DNA of 64,000 nt from JAKFWI01 sp035549875 (GTDB taxonomy: Bacteria; Pseudomonadota; Alphaproteobacteria; Caulobacterales; Aquidulcibacteraceae): the NCBI GenBank assembly GCA_035549875.1, contig DASZPV010000008.1:1-64000 (forward strand), written 5' to 3'. A model generated the notes under the pieces. The model searched no databases. It had not been told where the DNA came from and saw only the letters and a list, made by a program, of their open reading frames with translations. Below are positions 24,866-33,853 of the stretch, one piece after another. Each line of letters opens with the position of its first letter. Positions within the stretch are counted from its first letter, which is position 1. Position numbers and translations under genes: made by a program.

Positions 24866-25750
24866 ATGCCCCTTAGCGATCTGTCTGGCAAGGACGACCC
24901 CTGCGTGGATCTGGGCCGGAAGGTCCGCGAAGCGCGGTCTCGCATCGGCATGACCCGCAAGCAATTGGCCGCCGCATCGGGGGCTTCGGAGCGCTATCTC
25001 GCCCATATCGAGGCCGGGGCCGGCAATCCCTCGATCGGCGTTCTGCTCGACATCGCCCGCGCGCTGGACATGGCCCCGGCGACGTTCCTGCCTCTGGGCG
25101 GGGAGATGGGCGCGGCCTACGCGGAGGCTGTGGCGGCTGTGCGCCGTCTGCCCGTTGCGCAACTCGGCGCGCTCAGCGCCTGGCTTGGCGGCGCGCTGGC
25201 GCCGCAGACCGGTAAAGCCGAGCGAATCGTGCTGCTTGGCCTGCGTGGGGCCGGCAAGAGCGCGCTTGGCGCGGCGCTCGCAAAGCGCCTGAACATGCCG
25301 TTTTTCGAGATGTCGAAGCTGGTCGAGGAGGCCTATGGCGGCGATATGAGCCTGCTGGTCGATTTCGGCGGCCAGAGCGCGCTGCGCCGGCACGAGAACG
25401 AGGCGTGGGAAAATCTCTGCGCCGGCAATGACCGCGCCGTGATCGCCGCGCCAGGGGGAATCGTGGTCGACGCGCCGCTCTATGACCGCGTGCTCGGCTC
25501 GGCCCATTCGATCTGGCTCCGCGCCACGCCGGAAGATCATATGGGCCGGGTGATGCAGCAGGGCGATTTTCGCCCTATGCGGCGCAATCCCGGCGCCATG
25601 GCGGATCTCAAATCGATCCTCGCCGCCCGTTCGCCCGACTACGCTCGCGCGGATGCCGAACTGGATACTTCAGCCCAGCCTTTCGACGCCACTCTGGCGC
25701 TGCTGGCCGGCCGGGCGCAGGCGCTCTTGATGCAAAAAACTGCATTATAA
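24866..25750 (+). CDS. boxR: BoxR/BzdR-type transcriptional regulator (HTH-XRE plus shikimate-kinase-like domain)
   Basis: A 294-residue repressor with an N-terminal XRE helix-turn-helix (LGRKVREARSRIGMTRKQLA, then GASERYLAHIEAGAGNPSIG) and a C-terminal domain resembling shikimate kinase, with a P-loop VLLGLRGAGKSALG that in this family binds benzoyl-CoA. This arrangement is specific to BoxR/BzdR. I chose the ATG at 24866, which has AGGAAA six bases upstream. Earlier starts (24842 or the TTG at 24818) have no ribosome site and would overlap the operator. It is flanked by three matching palindromes and lies between the two arms of the benzoate island, which it should derepress when benzoyl-CoA accumulates. 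Confidence 0.92.
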   Translation: MPLSDLSGKDDPCVDLGRKVREARSRIGMTRKQLAAASGASERYLAHIEAGAGNPSIGVLLDIARALDMAPATFLPLGGEMGAAYAEAVAAVRRLPVAQLGALSAWLGGALAPQTGKAERIVLLGLRGAGKSALGAALAKRLNMPFFEMSKLVEEAYGGDMSLLVDFGGQSALRRHENEAWENLCAGNDRAVIAAPGGIVVDAPLYDRVLGSAHSIWLRATPEDHMGRVMQQGDFRPMRRNPGAMADLKSILAARSPDYARADAELDTSAQPFDATLALLAGRAQALLMQKTAL

Positions 25751-25754
25751 TGCT
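25741..25754. promoter_or_regulatory. Candidate BoxR operator 2 (overlaps boxR stop)
   Basis: TGCATTATAATGCT contains the boxR TAA stop and is nearly perfectly palindromic (GCATTATAATGC). It shares the TATA core and GCA arms with the sites at 24829 and 25770. It would lie in the boxC promoter region. Confidence 0.65.
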
Positions 25755-25769
25755 TGCCTCCGCCGCTTC

Positions 25770-25784
25770 GGCACTATAATGCAC
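25770..25784. promoter_or_regulatory. Candidate BoxR operator 3 (upstream of boxC)
   Basis: GGCACTATAATGCAC is the third copy, 29 bases downstream of operator 2 measured from equivalent bases and 22 bases before the boxC start. The spacing of almost three helical turns would place two bound dimers on roughly the same DNA face. A GGGAGGT ribosome site for boxC follows at 25791. Confidence 0.65.
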
Positions 25785-25805
25785 GCTCTCGGGAGGTAGC
25801 CCATA

Positions 25806-27491
25806 ATGGCCACGGTCGCAGTCAAGCGCGTCGAAAACGAACCGCCGTTCTTTCTCTATGATCGCGACCCCAGCGCCTACAAGCACTGGAAAGTCAGCAT
25901 CGACGGGCGGATCGCCACCATCGCCATGGCGGTCGATGTCGATGGCGGCCTGGTTGAGGGTTATAAGCTCAAACTGAATTCCTACGATCTCGGCGTCGAT
26001 ATGGAATTGCACGACGCGGTGCAGCGCCTGCGCTTCGAGCACCCGGAAGTCGCCTGCGTGGTGCTGACTTCGGGCATGGAGCGGATGTTCTGCTCCGGCG
26101 CCAATATCTACATGCTCGGCACCTCTACACACGGCTGGAAGGTGAATTTCTGCAAATTCACCAACGAGACCCGCAACGGCTTCGAGGATTCCTCGGCCAA
26201 TGGCGGGATGAAATTCCTCGCCGCGGTGAACGGCATCTGCGCCGGCGGCGGCTATGAAGTGGCGCTTGCCTGCGATGAAATCCTGCTGGTGGACGATCGC
26301 TCTTCCGCGGTGTCGCTGCCGGAAGTGCCGCTGCTCGCGGTGCTGCCGGGCACGGGCGGCCTCACCCGCGTGGTCGATAAGCGCAAGGTGCGCCCCGATC
26401 TCGCCGACGTGTTCTGCACCTCGCAGGAAGGCGTGCGCGGACGGCGCGCGAAAGACTGGAACCTGGTCGATGATATCGCCGCGCCGGGCAAATGGGCCGA
26501 AACGGTGAAGGCGCGCGCGGAAAAGCTCGCGGCATCGTCGAAGCGGCCGACAAAAGCCGAAGGCGTCAAGCTGACGCCGCTGAAGCGCACAATAGACGCG
26601 TCCGGCTTTCACTACGAACATGTCGATGTCCGGATCGATCGCGCCAAGCATGCGGTGACGATCTCGGTCTCCGCGCCGAAAGACGCCCCGCCCGCCGATG
26701 GCGAGGCCATGCGCAAGCAGGGCGCCGCGTTCTGGCCGCTGCAAATGGCCCGCGAACTGGACGACGCGATCCTGCTGCTGCGCACCAACGAGCCCGATCT
26801 CGGCCTCTGGTTGCTCGAAACCACGGGCGACGGCGAGAAGGTGCTGGCGTATGACGAGGCTGTCGCGAAGAACGTCTCGCACTGGTTCGTCAACGAAACC
26901 ATCGGCTTGATCCGCCGCACATTCTCGCGCCTCGATGTGTCGTCGCGCTCGCTCTATGCGATCGTGCGGCCAGGCTCGGCTTTCGCCGGTACGCTGGCCG
27001 AATTGCTGCTCTGCGCGGACCGCAGCTACATGCTCGAACTGCTCTCCAAGCCGGAGGAAGGCCCGGTGCTGCGCTTGGGCGAAGCCAATTTCGGCCGCTA
27101 CCCGATGTGCAATGGCCTGAGCCGCCTTGCCCGCCGTTACGCCGGCGCGCCGGAGAAGGTCGAAGAACTGAAATCGCTGGGCGCCTCGCCGATCCCTTCG
27201 GGTGAGGCCCACGTTCTCGGCCTCGTCACCTTTGCCCCTGACGATATCGATTGGGAAGAAGAAGTGCGCCTCGCGATCGACGAGCGCACGTCGCTTTCGC
27301 CCGATGCGCTCACCGGCATGGAAGCCAGCCTGCGCTTTGCCGGCGCCGAGACGGTTTGGTCGAAAGTGTTCGGCCGGCTTTCGGCTTGGCAGAACTGGAT
27401 ATTCATCCGTCCGAACGCGGTGGGCGCAAAAGGCGCGCTCAAATTGTTCGGCACCGGCGCCAGCGCCGAATTCGACCGCAACCGCGTTTGA
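25806..27491 (+). CDS. boxC: 2,3-epoxybenzoyl-CoA dihydrolase (benzoyl-CoA dihydrodiol lyase)
   Basis: A 561-residue BoxC, which hydrolytically opens the ring of 2,3-epoxybenzoyl-CoA and releases formate and 3,4-dehydroadipyl-CoA semialdehyde. It has the long double-crotonase arrangement of the family. The first half has VVLTSGMERMFCSGANIYML and VNGICAGGGYEVALACDEIL with LPEVPLLAVLPGTGGLTRV; the second half has SLYAIVRPGSAFAGTLAELL and LGEANFGRYPMCNGLSRL. The length matches known BoxC proteins (about 550-560 residues). It has a strong GGGAGGT ribosome site and two probable BoxR operators upstream, and begins the boxC-boxB-ligase operon. Confidence 0.95.
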   Translation: MATVAVKRVENEPPFFLYDRDPSAYKHWKVSIDGRIATIAMAVDVDGGLVEGYKLKLNSYDLGVDMELHDAVQRLRFEHPEVACVVLTSGMERMFCSGANIYMLGTSTHGWKVNFCKFTNETRNGFEDSSANGGMKFLAAVNGICAGGGYEVALACDEILLVDDRSSAVSLPEVPLLAVLPGTGGLTRVVDKRKVRPDLADVFCTSQEGVRGRRAKDWNLVDDIAAPGKWAETVKARAEKLAASSKRPTKAEGVKLTPLKRTIDASGFHYEHVDVRIDRAKHAVTISVSAPKDAPPADGEAMRKQGAAFWPLQMARELDDAILLLRTNEPDLGLWLLETTGDGEKVLAYDEAVAKNVSHWFVNETIGLIRRTFSRLDVSSRSLYAIVRPGSAFAGTLAELLLCADRSYMLELLSKPEEGPVLRLGEANFGRYPMCNGLSRLARRYAGAPEKVEELKSLGASPIPSGEAHVLGLVTFAPDDIDWEEEVRLAIDERTSLSPDALTGMEASLRFAGAETVWSKVFGRLSAWQNWIFIRPNAVGAKGALKLFGTGASAEFDRNRV

Positions 27492-27516
27492 TTTTTTACG
27501 ATTGAGGACTTGCCCC

Positions 27517-28914
27517 ATGGCGATCGACTACCAGACCAAAATCCCCAACAACGTCGATCTATCGACCGATCGCGGCCTGCAACGCGCGCTCGAACATTGG
27601 CAGCCTGAATTCGTCAATTGGTGGAAGGAGATGGGGCCGAGCGTCCACCAGGATCGCGACGTCTATCTGCGCACCGCCACCTCGGTCGATGCCAGCGGCT
27701 GGGCCACGTTCGGCTATGTCAAAATGCCGGAATATCGTTGGGGCATCTTCCTGAACGATCGCGTGCCGGACCGCACGATCGGCTTCGGCGATTATCGCGG
27801 CAAGCCGGTGTGGCAGCAGGTGCCGGCCGAATATCGTGCGCCGCTGCGTCGCCTGATCGTCACCCAGGGCGATACCGAGCCGGCGAGCGTAGAACAGCAG
27901 CGCATGCTCGCGCTGACCGCGCCGTCGCAATACGATATGCGCAATCTGTTTCAGGTGAACGTCGAAGAGGGTCGCCACCTGTGGGCGATGGTCTATCTGC
28001 TGCACGCCTATTTCGGTCGCGATGGCCGGGAAGAGGCAGAGGAAATGCTGCACCGTCATTCGGGCAATATCGACAATCCTCGCATCCTCGGCACGTTCAA
28101 TGAGCCGATCGACGACTGGTTGTCGTTCTTCATGTTCACCTATTTCACCGACCGCGACGGCAAGTACCAGCTCAAGAGCCTCGCCGAATCCGGCTTCGAT
28201 CCGCTCGCGCGGACCTGCCAGTTCATGCTGACCGAGGAAGCCCACCATATGTTCGTTGGCGAGACGGGCATTGCGCGGGTGGTAAAGCGCACGCTCGAAG
28301 AAATGCAGAAGCAATCGACCGACGATCCGGAAAAGCTCCGCAAGGCAGGCGTGATCGATTTGCCGTTGCTGCAGCGCTACATCAATTTCTGGTTCTCCTC
28401 GGCGCTCGATCTATTCGGCGCGGAAATCTCGTCGAACGCCGCGAACTATTTCGCCAACGGCCTCAAAGGCCGCCCGGACGAAGCCAGCTTCGAGGATCAC
28501 GACGCCAGCGATACGATCGAAAAGATCGAAACGCCGGATGGCGCTCAGGACGTGCCGACGCGTAACGCGATGAACTACATCACCCGCGCGGCCTATATCC
28601 GCGACTGCGCCGTGGGCCTTACCCGCTGGAACCGGAACATCAAGAAAGCCGGCTTCGATTTCGAATTGACGCTCCCGGACGACAAGTTCAACCGCAAGGT
28701 CGGCCTCTGGGCTTGGGCGCAGTTTGATACCTCCGGCAAGCCGGCTACGCCGGAGATCGTCGCCGCCGCGCTGCCAAACGACAAGGACCGCGCCTACGTC
28801 AAGTCGCTGATGGTGCCGGTGACCGAGCCGGGCAAATGCGCCAACTGGATTTCCATGCCCGATCGTGGAATTAACAACAACCCGGCCGAGTTCGAATACG
28901 TGCGCGCTTCCTGA
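27517..28914 (+). CDS. boxB: Benzoyl-CoA 2,3-epoxidase, oxygenase subunit
   Basis: A 465-residue diiron oxygenase that forms 2,3-epoxybenzoyl-CoA from benzoyl-CoA and O2. The diiron pattern is visible as E121 (QGDTEPAS), E151 with H154 (NVEEGRHLWAM), D212 (YFTDRDGK) and E241 with H244 (MLTEEAHHMFVGE). The start ATG at 27517 has GAGGA nine bases upstream and begins MAIDYQTKIPNNVDL, the normal BoxB N-terminus; the longer frame to 27202 lies inside boxC. It needs electrons from a reductase, normally BoxA, which is not found in this window. It sits 25 bases after boxC. Confidence 0.95.
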   Translation: MAIDYQTKIPNNVDLSTDRGLQRALEHWQPEFVNWWKEMGPSVHQDRDVYLRTATSVDASGWATFGYVKMPEYRWGIFLNDRVPDRTIGFGDYRGKPVWQQVPAEYRAPLRRLIVTQGDTEPASVEQQRMLALTAPSQYDMRNLFQVNVEEGRHLWAMVYLLHAYFGRDGREEAEEMLHRHSGNIDNPRILGTFNEPIDDWLSFFMFTYFTDRDGKYQLKSLAESGFDPLARTCQFMLTEEAHHMFVGETGIARVVKRTLEEMQKQSTDDPEKLRKAGVIDLPLLQRYINFWFSSALDLFGAEISSNAANYFANGLKGRPDEASFEDHDASDTIEKIETPDGAQDVPTRNAMNYITRAAYIRDCAVGLTRWNRNIKKAGFDFELTLPDDKFNRKVGLWAWAQFDTSGKPATPEIVAAALPNDKDRAYVKSLMVPVTEPGKCANWISMPDRGINNNPAEFEYVRAS

Positions 28915-28951
28915 CGCGAACGAGACCTCCGGCCGGGCGATAGGAAGCGCC

Positions 28952-30517
28952 GTGCCGGATTGTCGAACCGCGCGAACCATCGAGGATATGCCCGCGCTCT
29001 ACAACGCGGCGGCGGATATTCTCGGCGGCAATCTACAAGCCGGCCGCGCCGATAAAGTCGCGGTCATCGACGGTGTGGGCGAGACGACTTACGGTGCGCT
29101 CGCCGCGCATGTTGATCGCATGACCAACGCGCTGCACGCGGCTGGCCTCCAGCGCGGCCAACGGCTCTTGCTTTGCCTGCTGGACAGCGTGGCGTTTCCA
29201 ATTGCGTTTCTAGGCGCGATCAAGGCCGGCATCGTTCCCGTGCCGCTCAACACGATGTTGCCCAGCGAGGATTATCGGTGGCTGTTGAGCGATAGCGAAG
29301 CAAATGCCGTGTTCGTCAGCGCCGCGCTCGCCCCGCAATGGGAAGCCATTCGGGCAAGCCGGCCCGACGTGCAATTCTTCAGTGACGGCGCGCCCGGGTG
29401 GGCCGATTTCCGCGCGCGCGCCGCCCAAGCGCCTGCGCACGCCGAAGCCGCGCAAACGCGGCGCGATGATGTCGCATTCTGGCTTTATTCGTCCGGTTCG
29501 ACCGGCAAGCCGAAAGGCGTCGTGCATCGCCAATCGTCTATGCGCCTCACGGCCAATCTCTACGCGCTGGGCGTCGCAGGCTATCGCGAGACGGACGTCG
29601 TGCTCTCGGTCGCGAAATTGTTCTTCGCCTATGGGCTGGGCAATGCCTTGACCTTTCCGTTCGCGGCGGGCGCGACGGCCGTGCTGTTTGAAGGCCGCGC
29701 CACGCCTGAGCCGATCAACGCTCTATTACGCAGACACGGCGTAACGATCCTCGGCGGCGTGCCGACGTTTTTCGCCAACTGGCTCGCGCATGATGGCGGC
29801 CCCAAGCGCGGGGATATGCCCTCTCTGCGCTTGGCGACCTCAGCGGGCGAGGCGCTGCCGGCCCACCTTGGTCAGGCCGTGCATGACCGGCTCGGCATAG
29901 ACGTGCTCGATGGCCTCGGCTCGACCGAGATGCTCCACATCTTCATTTCGCAACAGCCGGGCCAGGTTCGCTACGGCTGCACCGGAAAGGTCGTGCCCGG
30001 CTATGAAGCGCGCATCATCGCCGACGATGGAACGCCGGCGCTCGCGGGCGCGCACGGCGAATTGCAGGTGAAGGGGCCGACCAGCGCCAGCCTGTATTGG
30101 CGCAATCCGGAAAAGACAGCGGCGACCTTCGTCGGCGAATGGACGCGCACCGGCGATCAATATGTGTGCGACGAAGAAGGCTGGTATTCCTGCGTTGGCC
30201 GGCGCGACGACATGATGAAGGTTGGGGGCATCTACGTTTCGCCGCTGGAAGTGGAAGAAGCGCTCGCCTGCCACGCCTGCGTGCTTGAAGCCGCCGTTGT
30301 TCCCGCTCCCGACGAAGACGGCCTGATCAAGCCGAAAGCGTATATCGTGTTGAAGCAGGGCTTCGCCCCAGGCGATGGCCTCGAAGCCGAACTCAAGGCG
30401 CATGTGAAGGCGCGTCTCGCGCCATACAAATATCCACGCTGGTTCGCTTTTGTCAGAGCGCTGCCGCGCACGCCGACCGGTAAATTGCAGCGTTTCAAAT
30501 TGCGTGACGCCTTATGA
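28952..30517 (+). CDS. bclA: Benzoate-CoA ligase
   Basis: A 521-residue AMP-forming acyl-CoA synthetase of the benzoate-CoA ligase family, which makes benzoyl-CoA from benzoate, ATP and CoA. It carries the AMP-binding P-loop YSSGSTGKPKGVVHR, the FFAYGLGNALTFPF and DGLGSTEMLHIFIS segments, TGDQYVCDEEGWYSCVGRRDDM and the C-terminal catalytic Lys in PRTPTGKLQRFKL. The start is uncertain. A GTG at 28952 has AGGAAG upstream at a good distance; an ATG at 28988 has GAGG too close. Earlier frames overlap boxB. It is the third gene of the boxCB operon and overlaps the hydrolase gene by four bases. Confidence 0.93.
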   Translation: MPDCRTARTIEDMPALYNAAADILGGNLQAGRADKVAVIDGVGETTYGALAAHVDRMTNALHAAGLQRGQRLLLCLLDSVAFPIAFLGAIKAGIVPVPLNTMLPSEDYRWLLSDSEANAVFVSAALAPQWEAIRASRPDVQFFSDGAPGWADFRARAAQAPAHAEAAQTRRDDVAFWLYSSGSTGKPKGVVHRQSSMRLTANLYALGVAGYRETDVVLSVAKLFFAYGLGNALTFPFAAGATAVLFEGRATPEPINALLRRHGVTILGGVPTFFANWLAHDGGPKRGDMPSLRLATSAGEALPAHLGQAVHDRLGIDVLDGLGSTEMLHIFISQQPGQVRYGCTGKVVPGYEARIIADDGTPALAGAHGELQVKGPTSASLYWRNPEKTAATFVGEWTRTGDQYVCDEEGWYSCVGRRDDMMKVGGIYVSPLEVEEALACHACVLEAAVVPAPDEDGLIKPKAYIVLKQGFAPGDGLEAELKAHVKARLAPYKYPRWFAFVRALPRTPTGKLQRFKLRDAL

Positions 30518-31284
30518 TGCTGGTCGTCGAGGGCGTCGAACTTGAAGTGCAGGACTGGGGCGAGGGCGAGGAAACGATCCTGTTGCTGCATGAAGGGCTG
30601 GGCTCAGTCTCCCACTGGCGCGATTTTCCCGAGCGGCTGGCGGCGGCGACGGGCGCGCGCGTGATCGCCTGGTCGCGCCAGGGGCACGGGCGGTCGCAAA
30701 AACTGAACGCGGGCCGCGACCCCGATTACATGCACATCGAGGCTGAACGCATCGGCCCGTTGCTCAATGCGCTGAACGTGAGGCGCGCCCATCTGTTCGG
30801 GCAGAGCGACGGCGCCTCGATCGCGCTCCTCGCGGCGGCCATGCTGCCGGACCGCGTCGAAACCATGATCCTCGAAGCGCCGCACGTGCTGGTCGAGCAG
30901 ATCACCTATGACAGCATCGCCGAGGCCAGGCAGATTTATCTGACCACCGATCTGCCCCGCAAACTCGCCCGCCATCACGCCGACGTTGATCATATTTTCT
31001 GGATGTGGAACGACATCTGGCTCGACCCGCGCTTTCGCAACTGGAACATCGAGGCCGTCCTTCCGGCGATCCGCGCCCCGGCGCTGATGATCCAGGGGCT
31101 GGACGATGAATACGGCACGCTCGACCAGTTGCGCCGCATCGCCGCGATCCTACCTGAAACAGAGACGCTGCTTTTGGAACGGTGCAAGCACGCCCCGCAT
31201 CGCGACCAGCCCGAAGCGGTCTTGAATGCGACGGCGAAATTTCTCAAACAACACGCCCGGCAAGGTGCATTGGACAAAGTATGA
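30514..31284 (+). CDS. Alpha/beta hydrolase of the benzoate operon
   Basis: A 256-residue alpha/beta-hydrolase fold protein with oxyanion-loop HEGLGSVSHWRDF, nucleophile Ser98 in LFGQSDGASIAL, an acidic residue in QGLDDEYG (about residue 197) and His226 in CKHAPHRDQ. It is fused translationally between the ligase (ATGA overlap) and the thiolase (ATGA overlap), so it is a regular part of the benzoate pathway operon. The reaction is unknown; candidates are a thioesterase that frees CoA from dead-end intermediates or a hydrolase of an oxepin or lactone by-product. These are inferences. Confidence 0.82.
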   Translation: MMLVVEGVELEVQDWGEGEETILLLHEGLGSVSHWRDFPERLAAATGARVIAWSRQGHGRSQKLNAGRDPDYMHIEAERIGPLLNALNVRRAHLFGQSDGASIALLAAAMLPDRVETMILEAPHVLVEQITYDSIAEARQIYLTTDLPRKLARHHADVDHIFWMWNDIWLDPRFRNWNIEAVLPAIRAPALMIQGLDDEYGTLDQLRRIAAILPETETLLLERCKHAPHRDQPEAVLNATAKFLKQHARQGALDKV

Positions 31285-32480
31285 GCGAAGCTTTCATCTG
31301 CGATGCGATCAGAACGCCAATCGGACGCTATGGCGGGGCGCTGGCGGGCGTCCGGGCCGACGATCTGGCCGCTATCCCCATCAAGGCGCTGGCCGAACGT
31401 AACAAGGGCGTCGACTGGGGCGCCGTGGATGATGTCATTTTCGGCTGCGCCAACCAGGCCGGCGAGGATAACCGCAATGTCGCGCGCATGGCCCTGCTTC
31501 TGGCCGGGCTGCCTGAAAGCGTGCCGGGCGCCACCGTCAACCGGCTTTGCGGCTCGGGCCTCAACGCCGTATCGATCGCCGCGCGCGCAATCCGCGCCGG
31601 CGAAGCCGATCTCGTCATCGCCGGCGGCGTCGAATCGATGACGCGCGCACCCTTCGTCATGGGCAAGGCCGATGCGCCATTTTCCCGCACCGCCGAGATT
31701 TACGACACGACGATCGGCTGGCGTTTCGTCAACCCGCTGATGAAGGCGCAATACGGCGTAGATTCGATGCCCGAGACCGGGGAGAACGTCGCCGTCGATT
31801 TCCAGATCACCCGCGCCGATCAGGACGCTTTTGCGTTCCGCAGCCAGCAGCGCGCCGCCGCGGCGCAGGCAAACGGGCGCCTCGCCGCTGAAATCACGCC
31901 GGTGCGGGTGAAGCAGAAGAAGGGTGAAATCGTCGTCGATCGCGACGAGCATCCGCGCGAGACGAGCCTGGAGGCGCTTGCGGCGTTGAAGCCGATCGTC
32001 CGCGCCGGCGGCACCATTACAGCCGGCAACGCCTCGGGCGTCAATGATGGCGCGGCGGCGATCATCCTCGCGTCCGAAGCAGCGGTAAAGAAACATGGCC
32101 TCACGCCGCGCGCGCGCTTTGTGTCCGGCGGTGAAGCAGGCGTGGCGCCGCGCATCATGGGGATCGGCCCGGCGCCCGCTTCGCTGAAGGCGCTGGCGAA
32201 AGGGGGGCTCAAGATTGGCGACATGAACGTGATCGAACTCAACGAAGCGTTCGCTTCGCAAGGATTGGCCACGTTGCGCCAACTCGGCGTGGCTGACGAT
32301 GCGCCGCACGTAAATCCCAATGGCGGCGCCATCGCGCTCGGCCATCCGCTCGGCATGTCCGGCGCGCGGCTGGTGCTGACCGCGACGGAGGAATTGTCGC
32401 AAAAGGGCGGGCGTTATGCGCTGTGCACGATGTGCATCGGCGTCGGCCAGGGCATCGCCGCTGTGATCGAGCGCGTTTGA
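31281..32480 (+). CDS. Acetyl-CoA acyltransferase (3-oxoadipyl-CoA thiolase-like)
   Basis: A 399-residue thiolase that probably cleaves 3-oxoadipyl-CoA to succinyl-CoA and acetyl-CoA at the end of the benzoate pathway. The active-site nucleophile is Cys in VNRLCGSGLNAVS; the acid/base residues lie in NPNGGAIALGHPLGMSGARL and LCTMCIGVGQG. The N-terminus SEAFICDAIRTPIGRYGGAL is typical of PcaF/PaaJ. I start it at the ATG at 31281 that overlaps the hydrolase stop; a frame to 31182 lies inside the hydrolase gene. The assignment to 3-oxoadipyl-CoA rests on operon context and on PcaF-like sequence. Confidence 0.9.
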   Translation: MSEAFICDAIRTPIGRYGGALAGVRADDLAAIPIKALAERNKGVDWGAVDDVIFGCANQAGEDNRNVARMALLLAGLPESVPGATVNRLCGSGLNAVSIAARAIRAGEADLVIAGGVESMTRAPFVMGKADAPFSRTAEIYDTTIGWRFVNPLMKAQYGVDSMPETGENVAVDFQITRADQDAFAFRSQQRAAAAQANGRLAAEITPVRVKQKKGEIVVDRDEHPRETSLEALAALKPIVRAGGTITAGNASGVNDGAAAIILASEAAVKKHGLTPRARFVSGGEAGVAPRIMGIGPAPASLKALAKGGLKIGDMNVIELNEAFASQGLATLRQLGVADDAPHVNPNGGAIALGHPLGMSGARLVLTATEELSQKGGRYALCTMCIGVGQGIAAVIERV

Positions 32481-33853
32481 TGCTGAATTCAGAAACCGTC
32501 GTCGGCGTATGCGGCGCGGGCGCGATGGGCGCTGGGATAGCGCAGGTCGCGGCGCAGGCAGGACATCGCGTCATCGTGCTCGACCAGGATGAAGCAGCGC
32601 TTGGCCGTGGTCGCGATGGCATCGCGCAAGGCCTCGCCGGCCAGGTCAAGCGCGGCAAGCTCACAGAAGAAGAATCAAGTGCAATCCAGCGGCGGCTTAG
32701 CTGGACGATGGATGTCGGCGCATTGAGTCCGTGCGGTCTTGTGATCGAAGCGATCGTCGAAAATCCCGCTGTCAAAACTAAATTGTTTCAATCGCTGGAA
32801 GCGGTGACGGACGCCAACGCCGTGCTGGCGACCAACACGTCCTCGCTTTCAGTGACTGAGATCGCCAAGGGCCTTGCGCGTCCGGCGCACTTTCTCGGCC
32901 TACATTTCTTCAATCCGGCCCCGGTGATGAAATTGGTCGAAGTCATTTCCGGCGCGCAGACCGATCCGAAGATCGCCGCCGAAAGTTTCGCGCTGATGCA
33001 AAGATGGGGCAAGCTCGCGGCCTCCGCGCGCGATGTGCCCGGCTTCATCGTCAACCGTGTTGCGCGTCCCTATTACAGCGAAGGCTGGCGTGCGCTGGAA
33101 GAAGGCGCGGCGGACGCGGCGACGATCGATTTTCTCTACCGGGATTTGGCCGGCTTCCGCATGGGCCCGCTCGAACTGGGCGACGTGATCGGCCACGACA
33201 TAAACTACACCGCCGCCAAGACTATCTTCGACGCCTATGGCGGCAAAACACGGTTCAAACCGTCGCCGTTGCAGGCCGAGCATCTGGCGAAAAAACAACT
33301 CGGCCGCAAAACCGGGCGGGGCGTTTACGATTACGCCGAGGGCGCCGCCAAGCCCGCCATGCGCTTCGCCGAAACCGATTCGCCGCTGGCGGATGATGGC
33401 ATAGTCTTCATGCAAAGCGATGGGCGCACAGCAAAGGCCGTATCCGAGAGCACGGGCAAGCCGGCAGCCGTGTTCGATTTCGCTACGCCCGCGGCCACCG
33501 CGATTGCGTTCGCGCCGTCTTCCGATGAAGCACGCCGCGCCGCGATCACGCATGCGGCTCGCGCAGGAAAAAAGGCCGTCGAACTTGCCGATCGCCCCGG
33601 CCTGCTGGTGTTTCGCACGCTGCTGCAATTGGCCAATGCCGCGGGAGACGCGGCGGCCGACGATGTCGCCTCGCCCGAGGCGATCGATCTGGCGCTGCTC
33701 AACGGCGTCAATTATCCGTTCGGTCCGTTGCAATGGGCGAACGAGCATTCTTTACCGCGCGTGGTCGCGGCGCTGAACGCGATTGCCGATGCAACCGGCG
33801 ATGCGATGTATCGGCCCAGCTCGTATTTCGTTGAAAAGGCAGGCCAGGCATGA
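32480..33853 (+). CDS. 3-hydroxyacyl-CoA dehydrogenase (PaaH-like)
   Basis: A 457-residue NAD-dependent dehydrogenase expected to oxidise 3-hydroxyadipyl-CoA. The Rossmann motif is VGVCGAGAMGAGIAQVAAQAG at the N-terminus; the catalytic region has LGLHFFNPAPVMKLVEVI (His) and DVPGFIVNRVARPYYSEGWR (Asn). It has two C-terminal 3HCDH domains, the second at about residues 375-450 (RPGLLVFRTLLQLANAA), as in PaaH. The start overlaps the thiolase stop (TGATG) and the stop overlaps the next gene. This is beta-oxidation step three of the benzoate operon. Confidence 0.9.
   Translation: MLNSETVVGVCGAGAMGAGIAQVAAQAGHRVIVLDQDEAALGRGRDGIAQGLAGQVKRGKLTEEESSAIQRRLSWTMDVGALSPCGLVIEAIVENPAVKTKLFQSLEAVTDANAVLATNTSSLSVTEIAKGLARPAHFLGLHFFNPAPVMKLVEVISGAQTDPKIAAESFALMQRWGKLAASARDVPGFIVNRVARPYYSEGWRALEEGAADAATIDFLYRDLAGFRMGPLELGDVIGHDINYTAAKTIFDAYGGKTRFKPSPLQAEHLAKKQLGRKTGRGVYDYAEGAAKPAMRFAETDSPLADDGIVFMQSDGRTAKAVSESTGKPAAVFDFATPAATAIAFAPSSDEARRAAITHAARAGKKAVELADRPGLLVFRTLLQLANAAGDAAADDVASPEAIDLALLNGVNYPFGPLQWANEHSLPRVVAALNAIADATGDAMYRPSSYFVEKAGQA

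Noticed and set aside
25608..27518. 636-residue minus-strand open frame opposite boxC
   Set aside because: It is an antisense shadow of boxC caused by high GC; composition is low-complexity Arg/His/Ala-rich with no family motif and no ribosome site.
30990..32402. 470-residue minus-strand open frame across the thiolase gene
   Set aside because: Antisense shadow of the thiolase and hydrolase genes, with no recognisable domain.
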